Part shown: positions 26,737 to 36,857 of the stretch, one piece after another
Layout of the letters: every line of letters begins with the position of its first letter
How positions within the stretch are numbered: the first letter of the stretch is position 1
NCBI GenBank assembly: GCA_965223105.1
Contig: OZ244987.1
Span: forward strand, 434,001 to 498,000
Direction of reading: 5' to 3'
Origin: JABDMH01 sp965223105
GTDB taxonomy: Bacteria > Bacteroidota > Bacteroidia > Chitinophagales > Saprospiraceae
Length of the DNA: 64,000 nucleotides
Program-made: the position numbers and the translations under genes
The notes under the pieces: generated by a model
The model's database searches: none
The model's input: only the letters and a program-made list of their open reading frames with translations
Told to the model about the DNA's origin: nothing

Positions 26737-29280
26737 ATGGCAAAGAATTTATTGATTGTTGAGTCTCCAGCTAAAGCCAAGACTATTGAAAAGATCCTCG
26801 GGAAAGACTACACGGTGAAGTCAAGTTATGGTCATGTCAGGGATCTCAAGAAAAGTAACGAGGCAGTCGACGTTTCTAACGACTTCAAGCCGACGTATGT
26901 CGTGAGTCCAGACAAGAAGAAAGTGGTGAAAGAGCTCAAAGATTGGGTAAAGAAAGTAGATCAAGTCTGGTTGGCAACGGATGAAGACCGTGAAGGGGAA
27001 GCCATTTCGTGGCATTTATGTGAGGTACTCAATTTAGATCCAGACAAGACCAAGCGAATTGTCTTTCGGGAGATCACTGCCCCAGCCGTTAAGAAGGCCA
27101 TTGACAATCCACGTACGGTGGATATAAATCTGGTTAATGCACAGCAGGCCCGTCGTATCCTTGACCGGTTGGTGGGGTATGAGTTATCTGAAATACTATG
27201 GCGAAAGGTAAAGGGGAAGCTCTCAGCGGGGAGAGTGCAGTCGGTTGCCGTAAAACTGATCGTCGATAGAGAGCGGGAAATCAATGAGTTTGAACCCAAG
27301 CCGTATTTCAAGATTTCGGCCACTTTTCCGGTTAAGAACGAATATGACAAATGGGTAGATGTAAAGGCAGATTTACCGGAGAATTATAGCAATGAAGTAG
27401 ATGCTGAGGATTTTCTTGAGAAAGCAGCAACTGCAGACTTTCACATTACTTCCATTGAGGTAAAACCCGGCAAGCGAACACCGTCGGCTCCTTTCACGAC
27501 TTCGACACTCCAACAGGAGGCAAGTCGCAAATTGGGTTTTGGAGTAAAACGTACCATGATGGTAGCCCAAAAGCTCTATGAGGCTGGACATATCACCTAT
27601 ATGCGGACAGACTCTACCAATCTAAGTGAAGTAGCACTTCAAAATATCGCAACCACCATTAGAAGGGATTTTGGTGATGATTACTTAAAAACCAGGAGAT
27701 TCAAGGCAAAGAAAGAATTGGCACAGGAAGCGCATGAAGCCATTCGACCCACTTACATTGAGAAGAAAGATGTAACCACCGACCGGGATCAGCAGCGCTT
27801 ATATGAGCTGATTTGGAAGCGAACCATCGCTTCTCAGATGGCTGAAGCCAGATTGGAGAAAACGATTGCTAAGATCGGAATAAGCACCATTGCAGATCAG
27901 CATCTTGTTGCCACCGGTGAGGTCCTGAAGTTTGATGGATTTCTCAAGGTGTATCTCGAGTCAAAGGATGATGAAGAAGAGGAAGCCACCGGCATGCTGC
28001 CGCCATTGGAAGTTGATCAAGCATTGAACCTTGATAATATGGTGGCTACACAGAAATTCTCCAATCCACCACCACGGTTTACTGAGGCCAGCTTGGTCAA
28101 AAAATTAGAAGAACTTGGTATAGGCCGTCCATCCACATATGCGCCGACAATCAGCAAGATCATGGAGGAAGATCGAGGCTATGTCACCAAAGAAAGCCGA
28201 CCCGGTGTGGAAAGAAAGTACCGGGTCTTGACCCTAAAAGATGGGGTGATAAAAACCATGACAAAAACGGAGATTACCGGCACCACCAAAAATCGCTTGT
28301 ATCCCAGTGATGTCGGAATGGTGGTGACCGACTTTCTCAACGATCATTTTGAGCAGGTTATGAATTATGGATTCACCGCTGACATTGAAAAACAGTTTGA
28401 CCACATTGCAACGGGAAGCGGTGAATGGACCGAAATGCTAAAGAATTTTTATGCACCATTTCATGAGACTGTCGAAGAAACCCTGCAGAATGCCAAGCGA
28501 TCCAGGGGCGATCGACTGCTTGGTCAAGATCCGGAAACCGGTCATAGTGTGGTCGCCAAGATCTCGAGATTTGGTCGTCCAATGATCCAAATAGGATCCC
28601 GGGAGGAGGTCGGCGAAGATGAAAAACCTAAGTTCGCAAACCTCAAACCAGACCAGTCCATTGAATCCATTACGTTTGAGGAAGCCATGGAACTGTTTAA
28701 GTTGCCGTTGACTCTTGGCGAATATGAGGGAAAGGAAGTTTTGGTAAATACGGGCCGCTATGGTCCATATATAAAATACGGTGAAGATTTCATTTCCCTG
28801 GGACGAACCGCCGATCCATTTGAGGTTACACTTGAGCAGGCTATTGATCTAATTGTTGAGAAGCAAAAAGCCGACGCACCGATCGGCTCCTACCAAGGCA
28901 AACCGATCACCAAAGGGAAGGGAAGGTTTGGTCCGTACCTCAAATGGAATGGGATGTACGTGAACATACCTCGCAAGTATGATCCAGAGTCCTTGTCGCT
29001 CGATCAATGCTATGAACTGATCAAAGCAAAAATCGAAAAGGAAGCCAATCGCTATATTCATCGATGGGAGGAAGATAAACTTAGCGTCGAGAACGGCCGT
29101 TGGGGGCCCTACATCAAGTACAAGAAAAAGAATTTCAAAATTCTTAAAAAAGAAGATGGGAGTAAATATTCTGATGACGAAATCAGAGAGCTCAGCAAAG
29201 AAGATGTACTCAATATGATCGAGGAACAAGCCCCTGGTACAGTCAAGAAGAAAAGGACCAAGAAGGTCGATGGTAAGTGA
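26737..29280 (+). CDS. topA: DNA topoisomerase I
   Basis: A type IA topoisomerase of 847 residues, which relaxes negative supercoils. The toprim domain starts with KNLLIVESPAKAKTIEKIL (Glu9) and has TDEDREGEAISWHL (Asp82, Asp84, Glu86). The catalytic tyrosine is Tyr288 in HITYMRTDSTNL. GRPSTYAPTISKI and the core domains follow. The C-terminal 250 residues carry no zinc fingers but instead Gly-Arg-x-Gly-Pro-Tyr-x-Lys repeats (NTGRYGPYIKYG, GKGRFGPYLKW, NGRWGPYIKY) of the topoisomerase C-terminal repeat, and a Lys-rich end. An ATG at 26713 would add eight residues; the later ATG matches the family start. The lpxB gene converges 45 bases away. Confidence 0.96.
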   Translation: MAKNLLIVESPAKAKTIEKILGKDYTVKSSYGHVRDLKKSNEAVDVSNDFKPTYVVSPDKKKVVKELKDWVKKVDQVWLATDEDREGEAISWHLCEVLNLDPDKTKRIVFREITAPAVKKAIDNPRTVDINLVNAQQARRILDRLVGYELSEILWRKVKGKLSAGRVQSVAVKLIVDREREINEFEPKPYFKISATFPVKNEYDKWVDVKADLPENYSNEVDAEDFLEKAATADFHITSIEVKPGKRTPSAPFTTSTLQQEASRKLGFGVKRTMMVAQKLYEAGHITYMRTDSTNLSEVALQNIATTIRRDFGDDYLKTRRFKAKKELAQEAHEAIRPTYIEKKDVTTDRDQQRLYELIWKRTIASQMAEARLEKTIAKIGISTIADQHLVATGEVLKFDGFLKVYLESKDDEEEEATGMLPPLEVDQALNLDNMVATQKFSNPPPRFTEASLVKKLEELGIGRPSTYAPTISKIMEEDRGYVTKESRPGVERKYRVLTLKDGVIKTMTKTEITGTTKNRLYPSDVGMVVTDFLNDHFEQVMNYGFTADIEKQFDHIATGSGEWTEMLKNFYAPFHETVEETLQNAKRSRGDRLLGQDPETGHSVVAKISRFGRPMIQIGSREEVGEDEKPKFANLKPDQSIESITFEEAMELFKLPLTLGEYEGKEVLVNTGRYGPYIKYGEDFISLGRTADPFEVTLEQAIDLIVEKQKADAPIGSYQGKPITKGKGRFGPYLKWNGMYVNIPRKYDPESLSLDQCYELIKAKIEKEANRYIHRWEEDKLSVENGRWGPYIKYKKKNFKILKKEDGSKYSDDEIRELSKEDVLNMIEEQAPGTVKKKRTKKVDGK

Positions 29281-29325
29281 TCATCTTGGAGATTGATCCG
29301 ATTGTTTACTGTGATCAAGCAAGAG

Positions 29326-30456
29326 TCAGTTGTCGGAATTTTGTTTTCGTAGACTGAGTTTGTAAATCAATTGAGCGGCTCGTTGCGAAGCTCCAGCCCC
29401 CTGAAGTACCTTTTTCAGTTTTTGATACCCTCGAAGGACTTGAGTTCTCTTTTCTCCCGACAAGATCATTTCTAACTCAGATATTACTCGATCTGGTCGG
29501 AAATCATCTTGGATCAATTCTGTCACTAGATTTTCTTCTAGGATTAGATTGACCAAACTAATGTAAGATACCTTGATTAATCTTCGAGCTATCAAATAAT
29601 TTAGATGACTACCGCGATAGCAGACGACCTGCGGCACTTCATAAAGGGCAGTCTCCAAGGTAGCTGTTCCCGAGGCGACGATCGCTGAAAAAGCATGTTG
29701 CAACAAATCATGAGTTTCATCAATCACCAGGTGAATATTATTGAGATGCATGGCCTCATCATAATGGCGCTTATCTACTGAAGAGACTCCTGCAATGACA
29801 AATTGATAGGCGGGATATTCATCGGTGATCGACAGCATGGTGGGCAACAAGGTCTTGATTTCTTGTGATCTGCTGCCAGGCAATAAAGCGACGATTGGTC
29901 GGTCGTCTAGTTGGTGTTTGTCTGACCAGTGAGGAATCTTACTGGATTGAGAGATTTCATCCAACAGTGGATGACCAACATATTGTACCTCAAAACCGAA
30001 TTTCTCATAAAACGCTTTCTCAAAAGGGAGGATGACCAGCATCTGATCCACCCATTTTTTCAGCCGAATCGCCCTTCTGGCTTTCCAAGCCCACACCTGG
30101 GGGGAAATATAATAGCAGATTTTGACCGGTAGTTTGGATTCAGATGCCCATTTTGATATGCGCATATTGAATCCTGGATAATCGATCAAAATCAACACGT
30201 CTGGACTCCACTTGGTTATGTCCTTCTTACAGAAACGAAGGTTTTGTATGATGATAGGTAGATGGGTGACCACGTCTACAAAACCCATGAAAGCAGTTTC
30301 GCGGAAGTGGCGTACCAGGGAACCTCCTGCCTTCTCCATCCGGTCTCCACCCCAAAATCTAAATTCAGCCCGGCTATCGATAGCTGCTAGCTCCCTCATC
30401 AAATTGGCACCATGGATATCACCTGATGCTTCGCCGGCGATCAGATAATATCGCAT
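29326..30456 (-). CDS. lpxB: Lipid-A-disaccharide synthase
   Basis: A 376-residue GT19 glycosyltransferase that joins UDP-2,3-diacylglucosamine and lipid X in lipid A synthesis, at the inner membrane. The start MRYYLIAGEASGDIHGANLMREL is diagnostic; MGFVDVVTHLP, LILIDYPGFNMRIS, YYISPQVWAWKARR, LPFEKAFYEKFG, VQYVGHPLLDE and LLPGSRSQEIK all follow. ASGTATLETAL near residue 270 closes the sugar-nucleotide site. The ATG at 30456 is chosen over a GTG at 30531 because the family begins just there. It follows a small membrane protein and surE, a pairing common in Bacteroidota. Confidence 0.96.
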   Translation of the reverse strand: MRYYLIAGEASGDIHGANLMRELAAIDSRAEFRFWGGDRMEKAGGSLVRHFRETAFMGFVDVVTHLPIIIQNLRFCKKDITKWSPDVLILIDYPGFNMRISKWASESKLPVKICYYISPQVWAWKARRAIRLKKWVDQMLVILPFEKAFYEKFGFEVQYVGHPLLDEISQSSKIPHWSDKHQLDDRPIVALLPGSRSQEIKTLLPTMLSITDEYPAYQFVIAGVSSVDKRHYDEAMHLNNIHLVIDETHDLLQHAFSAIVASGTATLETALYEVPQVVCYRGSHLNYLIARRLIKVSYISLVNLILEENLVTELIQDDFRPDRVISELEMILSGEKRTQVLRGYQKLKKVLQGAGASQRAAQLIYKLSLRKQNSDN

Positions 30457-30493
30457 AGGTAGGTTAGAAGAATATGGATGATTATTGATTGAA

Positions 30494-30808
30494 TCACAGT
30501 ACGGAGCCGGCAAAAAAATACAACCAAACACCTACGTAAATCACGGTCGGGAATACAATGCCCCTCATCGCTCGATCCATATATTGTGTTTTAAAGATCT
30601 GAAGAGGTAAAATATTCAAACATATGGCAACAAGTGCAGAGGTGCGTTGCCGAAAATTTTCAGAGATATTTCCAGGTTCAATCCATCCCATCGTCTCAAT
30701 TCCATCATAGATGCTCAACATAATGAAATACCAAAATATCGGTGCAATCAGCCCGGTGCCGATTCCGACCCATAGTTTATCCCATTTTTCGTATGGCTTA
30801 TAGACCAT
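30494..30808 (-). CDS. Small membrane protein between surE and lpxB
   Basis: A 104-residue protein with about three hydrophobic segments (VGIGTGLIAPIFWYFIMLSIY, ALVAICLNILPLQIF, IVFPTVIYVGVWLYFF) linked by short polar loops. It overlaps the end of surE by 11 bases and ends 37 bases before lpxB, so it is part of that operon. I recognise the arrangement, not a named domain. A role linked to the envelope is inferred from the lpxB neighbour only. Confidence 0.7.
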   Translation of the reverse strand: MVYKPYEKWDKLWVGIGTGLIAPIFWYFIMLSIYDGIETMGWIEPGNISENFRQRTSALVAICLNILPLQIFKTQYMDRAMRGIVFPTVIYVGVWLYFFAGSVL

Positions 30809-31574
30809 ATTCTATTTTTTCAATGTGCTTCAATTCCTTCATAACAGCGTAGTGAGTGAGATCATGCATGGATGGAACTACCGAAATGTAGCCATTTTCC
30901 AAAGCAAACAGATCACTGTCTTCTGCAGCATCAAAGTTTTCAAAACTTCCGGTCAGCCAATAATAGGGCTTCCCTCTGGGATCCTGGCCCTGCTGAAATT
31001 CTTCCTTCCAACGGGCCTCTCCCTGGCGGCAAAGTCGAACTCCTTTGATCTTGCCCGTAGGGATATTGACGTTCAACAGCTTTCCATTGCTCATTCCGTT
31101 TTTTAGAACATGCCGGCAAATGGAGGATATGAAAGGTTTTGAGGGTTCGAAATCCGCCTGGAAAGAATAATCGAGCAGTGAAAATCCAATGGAATTGATG
31201 CCTTCAATGGAAGCCTCCATTGCCGCAGAAAGAGTCCCTGAATAAATGATGTTTATCGAAGCATTGGAACCGTGATTGATGCCTGAAACACAGAGATCAA
31301 TCGATCTTTCCTTCTCGATGACATTGATGGCCAACTTCACACAGTCTACTGGAGTGCCTGAGCACTCAAAAGCTCGAATATCGGGAAAAGCATCAACCTC
31401 ATTTAGCCGCAAGGGTTCATCAATGGTGATCGCATGCCCCATTCCTGATTGCGGGCTGTCAGGAGCTACCAGGATAATTTCGCCCAAATTCTTGACTACG
31501 TCTACCAATGCTTTGAGCCCTGGAGCCAAAATGCCGTCGTCATTGGTTACCAGAATCAAAGGCCTTTCATGCAT
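30798..31574 (-). CDS. surE: 5'/3'-nucleotidase SurE
   Basis: A 258-residue acid-phosphatase-fold nucleotidase that removes phosphate from nucleoside monophosphates in the cytoplasm. The start RPLILVTNDDGILAPGL holds the metal-binding Asp pair (Asp12, Asp13). VVAPDSPQSGMGHAIT (here ILVAPDSPQ...) gives the Ser ligand, CSGTPVDCVKLA and VSGINHGSNASINIIYSGTLSAAMEA the rest of the metal and substrate site. The ATG at 31574 matches the family start; the GTG or other upstream codon at 31604 does not. It heads the surE - small membrane protein - lpxB unit. Confidence 0.95.
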   Translation of the reverse strand: MHERPLILVTNDDGILAPGLKALVDVVKNLGEIILVAPDSPQSGMGHAITIDEPLRLNEVDAFPDIRAFECSGTPVDCVKLAINVIEKERSIDLCVSGINHGSNASINIIYSGTLSAAMEASIEGINSIGFSLLDYSFQADFEPSKPFISSICRHVLKNGMSNGKLLNVNIPTGKIKGVRLCRQGEARWKEEFQQGQDPRGKPYYWLTGSFENFDAAEDSDLFALENGYISVVPSMHDLTHYAVMKELKHIEKIEYGL

Positions 31575-31774
31575 AGCGGTAAAATAATTTGCAAATATAC
31601 ACACCTCTGCTTATCAGCGGATTTTCTGAATTTTGACTCGTTTAGGTTTCGTTCAGTGTTGACAGATGATGGCATCAAAACCATGGGCTATTCAGAGTTA
31701 CCTGCCAAAATGTAAACTCGAATGATTAAATGATCTAAGATTCATTGTTTTTCGGCACACTCATGGAGAGGAGG

Positions 31775-34312
31775 TTATGTCTTTATAAAACGACCAATAA
31801 ATCGTGCGTCATCTGTCGCTATGGAGAGGAGGTAACAGCCTGATCCGAGACCAGTAACATCGATCGACTGGCTGCTTTGCCTTCCTTGACTGATCGTTTG
31901 CCCTTCGATAGTAAGAATTTGATAGTGAAAATCCACGAAACCCGTTTCGATCTCAAAATAGACTTGGTCTGAAACGGGATTGGGATATACTGCCAGGGTG
32001 AACCGTTGAGCATTGATGACCTGAGTGCTGCCATCGCCACGTAGACCTTCTTGTTCAAGATCAAAAGAGTATACGGACTTGCCGAACGTGCCGGCCACCA
32101 GACGATTGGATTGCGGATTGTATTCCAAATCAAAAACCGCTATTATTGGCATGTTGTCGCCCAATCGGTCCCAGTTTTCACCTGCATTTACAGTAAAATA
32201 TACGCCAGCATCCGTACCGGCAAAAATTACCTGATCATCGTTGTTCGGTAAAATGACCAAATCATTCACCGGGACTGATGGTAAATCCCCAGATATATCT
32301 TTCCAATCGGTTCCTTTATCATCCGATCGATGAATATGAGGAATGTTTTCGCCGGCTTTATATCCGGAGTGCGAAACAAAGACCACCGCTTCCTCGGTCG
32401 GACTGGTATGAATGGAAGTTATGTATCGATCTGGAAGGCCTTGATCAGATTTCTCCCAGCTATTCCCTCCATTGATGGTCCGCCACAAATTGCCATCTCC
32501 AGTGCCAGCGAATAAAACATCAGCGTCGAAATGGGATTCGGCAAGGGCGGTAATGTTTGAGGTCAAGTCGAGCAGTACGTTTTCGTCAATCAGGTGCTCG
32601 CTGATGGCTTCAAATTCTGTTTCAGCTCCACTTAAATTGCGCCAGACCCGTGTTGTACCGTAATAGATGATATTCGGATCGTGGGTGCTCATGATCACCG
32701 GGACATCCCAATTTCGGTCATCAAGTCCATCAATTCCCCTTGTGGCACTTCGGAAGTTTTCTCCTCCATCTATCGTTACGCGAAGATTCCCATACTGTTG
32801 TTCTACGTACCAGATCAATGGGTCATCAGGGTGAAAGAGCGTGCGAAATCCGTCTCCCCCTCCATATTGAAACCAATCATTAATTTGGGAGGCATTTCCT
32901 CTGAGGCTACCATTGTCTTGTGTGCCGCCGTAGACAAGATCGGGCTGATGTGGGTTATAGGCCACATGGTAAAATTGTGTGGTGGGTATGTTCTCAATGT
33001 CAACCCAATCCAGCCCATTTTGCCGCGACCGGTACAAGCCTCCATCTGTAGCTAAAAGATAAGTGGACTCGTCGATAAAATACATATCGTGCATATCGGG
33101 ATGTACCGGATCAGTACTGCTGCCATCACTCCTAATCCATCTGCCGGTAGGCAAGTCATAGCGATACAATCTTACCCCCAGAAGGTAAACACTTTCATCG
33201 TTAAAGGGATTGGCCCTGATTTTCCCAAAATACCAGCCAAATCCCAACAAAGCGGTTGAGGGCAATCCGGATTCGGGTTTTATCGTCACCGTATCCCAGC
33301 TTTCACCCTGATCTGAACTGGTGTATACGCCTCCTACTTCATGGGTCGTATCGACATAAACCGCATAGACCCTATTGGCATTGGCAGGAGTCATGGCCAG
33401 CCCAATCCGGCTGTGCACCCCTGCGGGCAACCCATTATCCAGCATTTGCCAATGCCCACCTCCGTCTACGGTCTTGTAAATCCGGGCACCGTTGCCAAAA
33501 GTGGTGGATTCTTCATAGTTGCGAATACGATCCCATCCACTGGCCAGCAAGACTTCGGGGTTGTCAGGAGCCATAGCCAGATCGATGACACCGGTTCCTT
33601 CGCCCAGAAACAAAATTTGTGTCCAATGCTCTCCACCGTCGAGCGACTTGTAGACACCTCGATCAGTTCCCCGAAAGTAGGGCACACCCATGGTGGCCGC
33701 ATAAACCACCTGGCTATTGGAGGGATCAACAATCAGTTTAGAAACAATGCCAACTTCACTCAACCCCAGGTGGATCCAACGCTGGCCACCATCCATCGAT
33801 TTATATACTCCATTACCTATGAACGGATTTCCAGAGATGTTGGGATCTCCGGTGCCAAGGTAAACGGTTTCAGGATCGGTGGGATCTGGGGCTATTGCTC
33901 CAATAGCAAGAAACGGAAAGTCGTCAAAAATGGCCTGCCAGTTTTCCCCCCCATCGGTCGTCTTGTACAAACCACCAGCCGAAAAGCCCGCATAGATTTG
34001 GTTTGGATCGCCCGGGTGCGCGGCGACCACATTGATTCTAGCGCCTGCATTTCCGGGTCCTTCATTGATCCAGGATCCAGCGGACCTCTTTGTGAAGGAA
34101 TGGCGTTCTTTTACTGCGGTGGAAATCAATGTCTGATTCAGACTGCTGAGATCAATGGTGCGGTCGGGGTAGGAACGTTGAAAAAACAGGTGCTCAGAAG
34201 GATAATATCGGTCGGATCGACGGGATTGGACGACATCGGGATCTTTACAGGAGAGCCCAAGGCAAATGGTAACAAGGGTCAGAGAAAACGGCCTGTATGC
34301 GGTCCAGAACAT
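31775..34312 (-). CDS. BNR/Asp-box beta-propeller protein with type A T9SS sorting domain
   Basis: An 845-residue secreted or surface protein. The N-terminus is a signal sequence (FSLTLVTICLGLSC) with Cys22 in a near-lipobox. The body is a sortilin-like beta-propeller with many Asp-boxes: TTDGGENWQ, SMDGGQRW, SLDGGEHW, TVDGGGHW, SSDQGESW, TINGGNSWEKS, SDDKGTDWKD, VNAGENWDRL. The last 80 residues, FTLAVYPNPVSDQVYFEI to YLLSIATDDARFIGRFIKT, are the type A C-terminal sorting domain used by the type 9 secretion system. Similar proteins bind or hydrolyse glycans, but no active-site set is visible. It is monocistronic, diverging from priA. A long open frame on the opposite strand (33341-34333) is a shadow. 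Confidence 0.88.
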   Translation of the reverse strand: MFWTAYRPFSLTLVTICLGLSCKDPDVVQSRRSDRYYPSEHLFFQRSYPDRTIDLSSLNQTLISTAVKERHSFTKRSAGSWINEGPGNAGARINVVAAHPGDPNQIYAGFSAGGLYKTTDGGENWQAIFDDFPFLAIGAIAPDPTDPETVYLGTGDPNISGNPFIGNGVYKSMDGGQRWIHLGLSEVGIVSKLIVDPSNSQVVYAATMGVPYFRGTDRGVYKSLDGGEHWTQILFLGEGTGVIDLAMAPDNPEVLLASGWDRIRNYEESTTFGNGARIYKTVDGGGHWQMLDNGLPAGVHSRIGLAMTPANANRVYAVYVDTTHEVGGVYTSSDQGESWDTVTIKPESGLPSTALLGFGWYFGKIRANPFNDESVYLLGVRLYRYDLPTGRWIRSDGSSTDPVHPDMHDMYFIDESTYLLATDGGLYRSRQNGLDWVDIENIPTTQFYHVAYNPHQPDLVYGGTQDNGSLRGNASQINDWFQYGGGDGFRTLFHPDDPLIWYVEQQYGNLRVTIDGGENFRSATRGIDGLDDRNWDVPVIMSTHDPNIIYYGTTRVWRNLSGAETEFEAISEHLIDENVLLDLTSNITALAESHFDADVLFAGTGDGNLWRTINGGNSWEKSDQGLPDRYITSIHTSPTEEAVVFVSHSGYKAGENIPHIHRSDDKGTDWKDISGDLPSVPVNDLVILPNNDDQVIFAGTDAGVYFTVNAGENWDRLGDNMPIIAVFDLEYNPQSNRLVAGTFGKSVYSFDLEQEGLRGDGSTQVINAQRFTLAVYPNPVSDQVYFEIETGFVDFHYQILTIEGQTISQGRQSSQSIDVTGLGSGCYLLSIATDDARFIGRFIKT

Positions 34313-34382
34313 ATATCAAAGATAAGTTGTTAATTTACTACCCGAAAGTTTTGTGATCAACTAACCACCGCTATATCTTTTT

Positions 34383-36818
34383 TTGCCTGCTACAAACAAC
34401 GTCCTCTACGCTGATGTCATTATACCTCTTGCTGTAAAGCATTCTTATTCCTACCGAATTCCCAAAGAATTGGTGCCAACGGCAAAGTTTGGCGTACGAG
34501 CCGAAGTGCCTTTTGGGAAGAAAAAGCTGTATTCGGGTTTAATTATTGGTATTCACGAAAGAACTCCTGACTATCAGGTTAAGCCACTCCGATCTATCCT
34601 GGATGAAAAACCCATAGTAACTGATATTCAGATTGTTTTTTGGAAATGGATTGCAGACTATTATGCCTGTGATCTGGGTGAGGTCATGAGTGCTGCCCTG
34701 CCATCTATGCTGAAGCTGCACAGCGAAACAGTCGTAGTTCCAGGCCCACGCCTCGACGAGGCTATTTTCGATCTTGATGATCGTAGCTATATGGTAGCAG
34801 AGGCAGTCTCTATTCAAAAGGAGGTTACCATTGAAAAGGTGCGAGAGATCCTATCCATTAAGACGGTCTATCCGATCATTAAATCGTTGATTGAACAAGA
34901 TGTTGTCGAAATCAAAGAAGAACTCGTACAGAGGTACAAGCCCAAGAAGATCACAGCTATACGAAGGACACCCCAAGCACTGGAGAGAGTAAATGAGGAC
35001 ATTTTTGACCAGTTGAAAAGATCTGAACATCAGATCAGAGCTATGCTGGCAATCATACAGCTGGAGGCTACCCAGCAGGAGGTACGACTTACTGAAGTAC
35101 TCAAGACAGCAGATGTTACGCATCAGGTCATCACAGCACTGGAAAAAAAGGGGTGGGTTGAGCGCTATGACCTGGAAGTGAGTCGGATTGAAGCATTTGC
35201 CGGTGATCTGGAGGGCATTAAGTCGTTGTCAGCTGATCAGCAGCAAGTCTTGAATGAGATTTCTGCGGCCGATCAGCACAGACCAATTCTACTCCATGGT
35301 GTGACGGGCAGCGGAAAGACACGGATTTATATCGAGAGAATTAAAGAAATGTTGTCATTGGGTAAACAAGTGCTTTACCTACTTCCCGAAATCGCCCTTA
35401 CCACCCAGGTTGTTGCTCGATTGCAGAAAGTTTTTGGAGAAAAGCTTTTGGTTTATCATTCCCGGTTAAATGAGAGTCAGCGTGTGGAGGTATGGCGAAA
35501 AATTCAGGGAATTCCTCATTTGGTATTGGGTGCCAGATCTGCCATTTTCCTACCTTTTTCTGACCTTGGTTTGATCATTGTCGATGAGGAGCACGATTCG
35601 AGTTTTAAGCAAGTTGAACCCAATCCACGCTATCAGGCACGGGACAGTGCCATAGTACTGGGGAGACTACATAAGGCTGAAATCATACTGGGCAGTGCAA
35701 CTCCCTCCGTGGAAAGCTATCACAATGTGCACCTGAATAAGTACATGTTGGTCGAACTGTCAAGAAGGTATGGCAATATAAGAATGCCGGAAGTGATTGT
35801 AATCGACCTGAAGAGAGGACCTAAGATGGGTTACTTCAGTCGCGATCTACTTGAGGAGATTCAAGAGACTTATCGCCAGGGATTCCAGACCATCTTGTTT
35901 CAAAACCGACGGGGCTTTGCTCCGCTATTACATTGCACCGCATGTGGGTGGAGCGCTATGTGTAAGAACTGTGATACCAGTCTCACCTATCATAAGTATG
36001 CCAACCAAATGCAATGTCATTTTTGTGCCTTCCAAGAAGCTCCAGCCAGTGTTTGTCCGGCCTGCGGAAACTACGAACTCGCATTGCGCGGCTTTGGCAC
36101 CGAACTCATTGAAGACGAAATCAAAATACGATTGCCAGATCTAAAGGTGGGACGTCTTGATTTGGATACAGCCCGTGGTAAGAAACAATTGGAACGCATC
36201 ATCATGTCGTTCGAAAACCGGGAATTGGATATTCTAATCGGTACACAAATGGTGACTAAAGGATTGGATTTTGGCCACGTGGGTTTGGTAGGCGTGATCA
36301 ATGCAGATCAAATACTGTATTATCCTGACTTTAGAGCGACCGAACGAGCTTATCAGCTGATGACCCAGGTAAGTGGTAGGGCAGGAAGACAACATCGTCG
36401 CGGTCGGGTCTTCATCCAAGCCTATAATATCCATCATCCAGTCCTCAAAGAAGTCTTGGCTCATGACTTTCCTACTTTTTACCAACGTGAGATTGAGGAG
36501 CGTCAGCACTTCGGATTTCCACCCTATAGCCGGTTGATTGAAATTACCTTGAAACATACCAAAGCCATCATGGTTAGTCAGGCTGCAGAGGCACTGGCTA
36601 CCTACCTGCAAAAACGCCTTGGCAGTAGGGTAAAGGGTCCGATGACACCCAGTGTTGCCAGGGTCCGCAATCGGTATCTTCGAGTGCTGATGATCAAATT
36701 GGAAAAAGATGCACAACTCATCCAGAAAAGTAAAAAGTGGCTGGAAGAGGCTAGGATCCTTCTGGCCAAGCAAAAAGGTATGTCGACACTAAGAGTTGTT
36801 GTCAACGTAGATCCATAA
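34383..36818 (+). CDS. priA: Primosomal protein N' (replication restart helicase)
   Basis: An 811-residue superfamily 2 helicase that reloads the replisome at stalled forks. The N-terminal DNA-binding domain (LYADVIIPLAVKHSYSYRIP, RAEVPFGKKKLYSGLII) is followed by the helicase core: Walker A GVTGSGKT (around residue 310), the DEEH box in IVDEEHDSSFKQ (about 400) and LGSATPSVES. Eight zinc-binding Cys lie at about residues 518-561 (HCTACGW, MCKNCDT, QCHFCAF, VCPACGN). GTQMVTKGLDFGHVGLVG and QVSGRAGRQ complete motifs V and VI. The only start in frame after the upstream stop at 34362 is TTG 34383, so this is an unusual start codon for a large essential-type gene. Confidence 0.95.
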   Translation: MPATNNVLYADVIIPLAVKHSYSYRIPKELVPTAKFGVRAEVPFGKKKLYSGLIIGIHERTPDYQVKPLRSILDEKPIVTDIQIVFWKWIADYYACDLGEVMSAALPSMLKLHSETVVVPGPRLDEAIFDLDDRSYMVAEAVSIQKEVTIEKVREILSIKTVYPIIKSLIEQDVVEIKEELVQRYKPKKITAIRRTPQALERVNEDIFDQLKRSEHQIRAMLAIIQLEATQQEVRLTEVLKTADVTHQVITALEKKGWVERYDLEVSRIEAFAGDLEGIKSLSADQQQVLNEISAADQHRPILLHGVTGSGKTRIYIERIKEMLSLGKQVLYLLPEIALTTQVVARLQKVFGEKLLVYHSRLNESQRVEVWRKIQGIPHLVLGARSAIFLPFSDLGLIIVDEEHDSSFKQVEPNPRYQARDSAIVLGRLHKAEIILGSATPSVESYHNVHLNKYMLVELSRRYGNIRMPEVIVIDLKRGPKMGYFSRDLLEEIQETYRQGFQTILFQNRRGFAPLLHCTACGWSAMCKNCDTSLTYHKYANQMQCHFCAFQEAPASVCPACGNYELALRGFGTELIEDEIKIRLPDLKVGRLDLDTARGKKQLERIIMSFENRELDILIGTQMVTKGLDFGHVGLVGVINADQILYYPDFRATERAYQLMTQVSGRAGRQHRRGRVFIQAYNIHHPVLKEVLAHDFPTFYQREIEERQHFGFPPYSRLIEITLKHTKAIMVSQAAEALATYLQKRLGSRVKGPMTPSVARVRNRYLRVLMIKLEKDAQLIQKSKKWLEEARILLAKQKGMSTLRVVVNVDP

Positions 36819-36857
36819 TTTAACCCATTTGTCTTAACAATACAATATCATCAAATA

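Noticed and set aside
33341..34333. 330-codon open frame opposite the BNR gene
   Set aside because: Its sequence mirrors the repeated Asp-box units of the real gene, has no family features and no start context; it is a shadow.
36234..36773. 179-codon frame on the minus strand inside priA
   Set aside because: Fully inside priA and compositionally unlike a protein; shadow.
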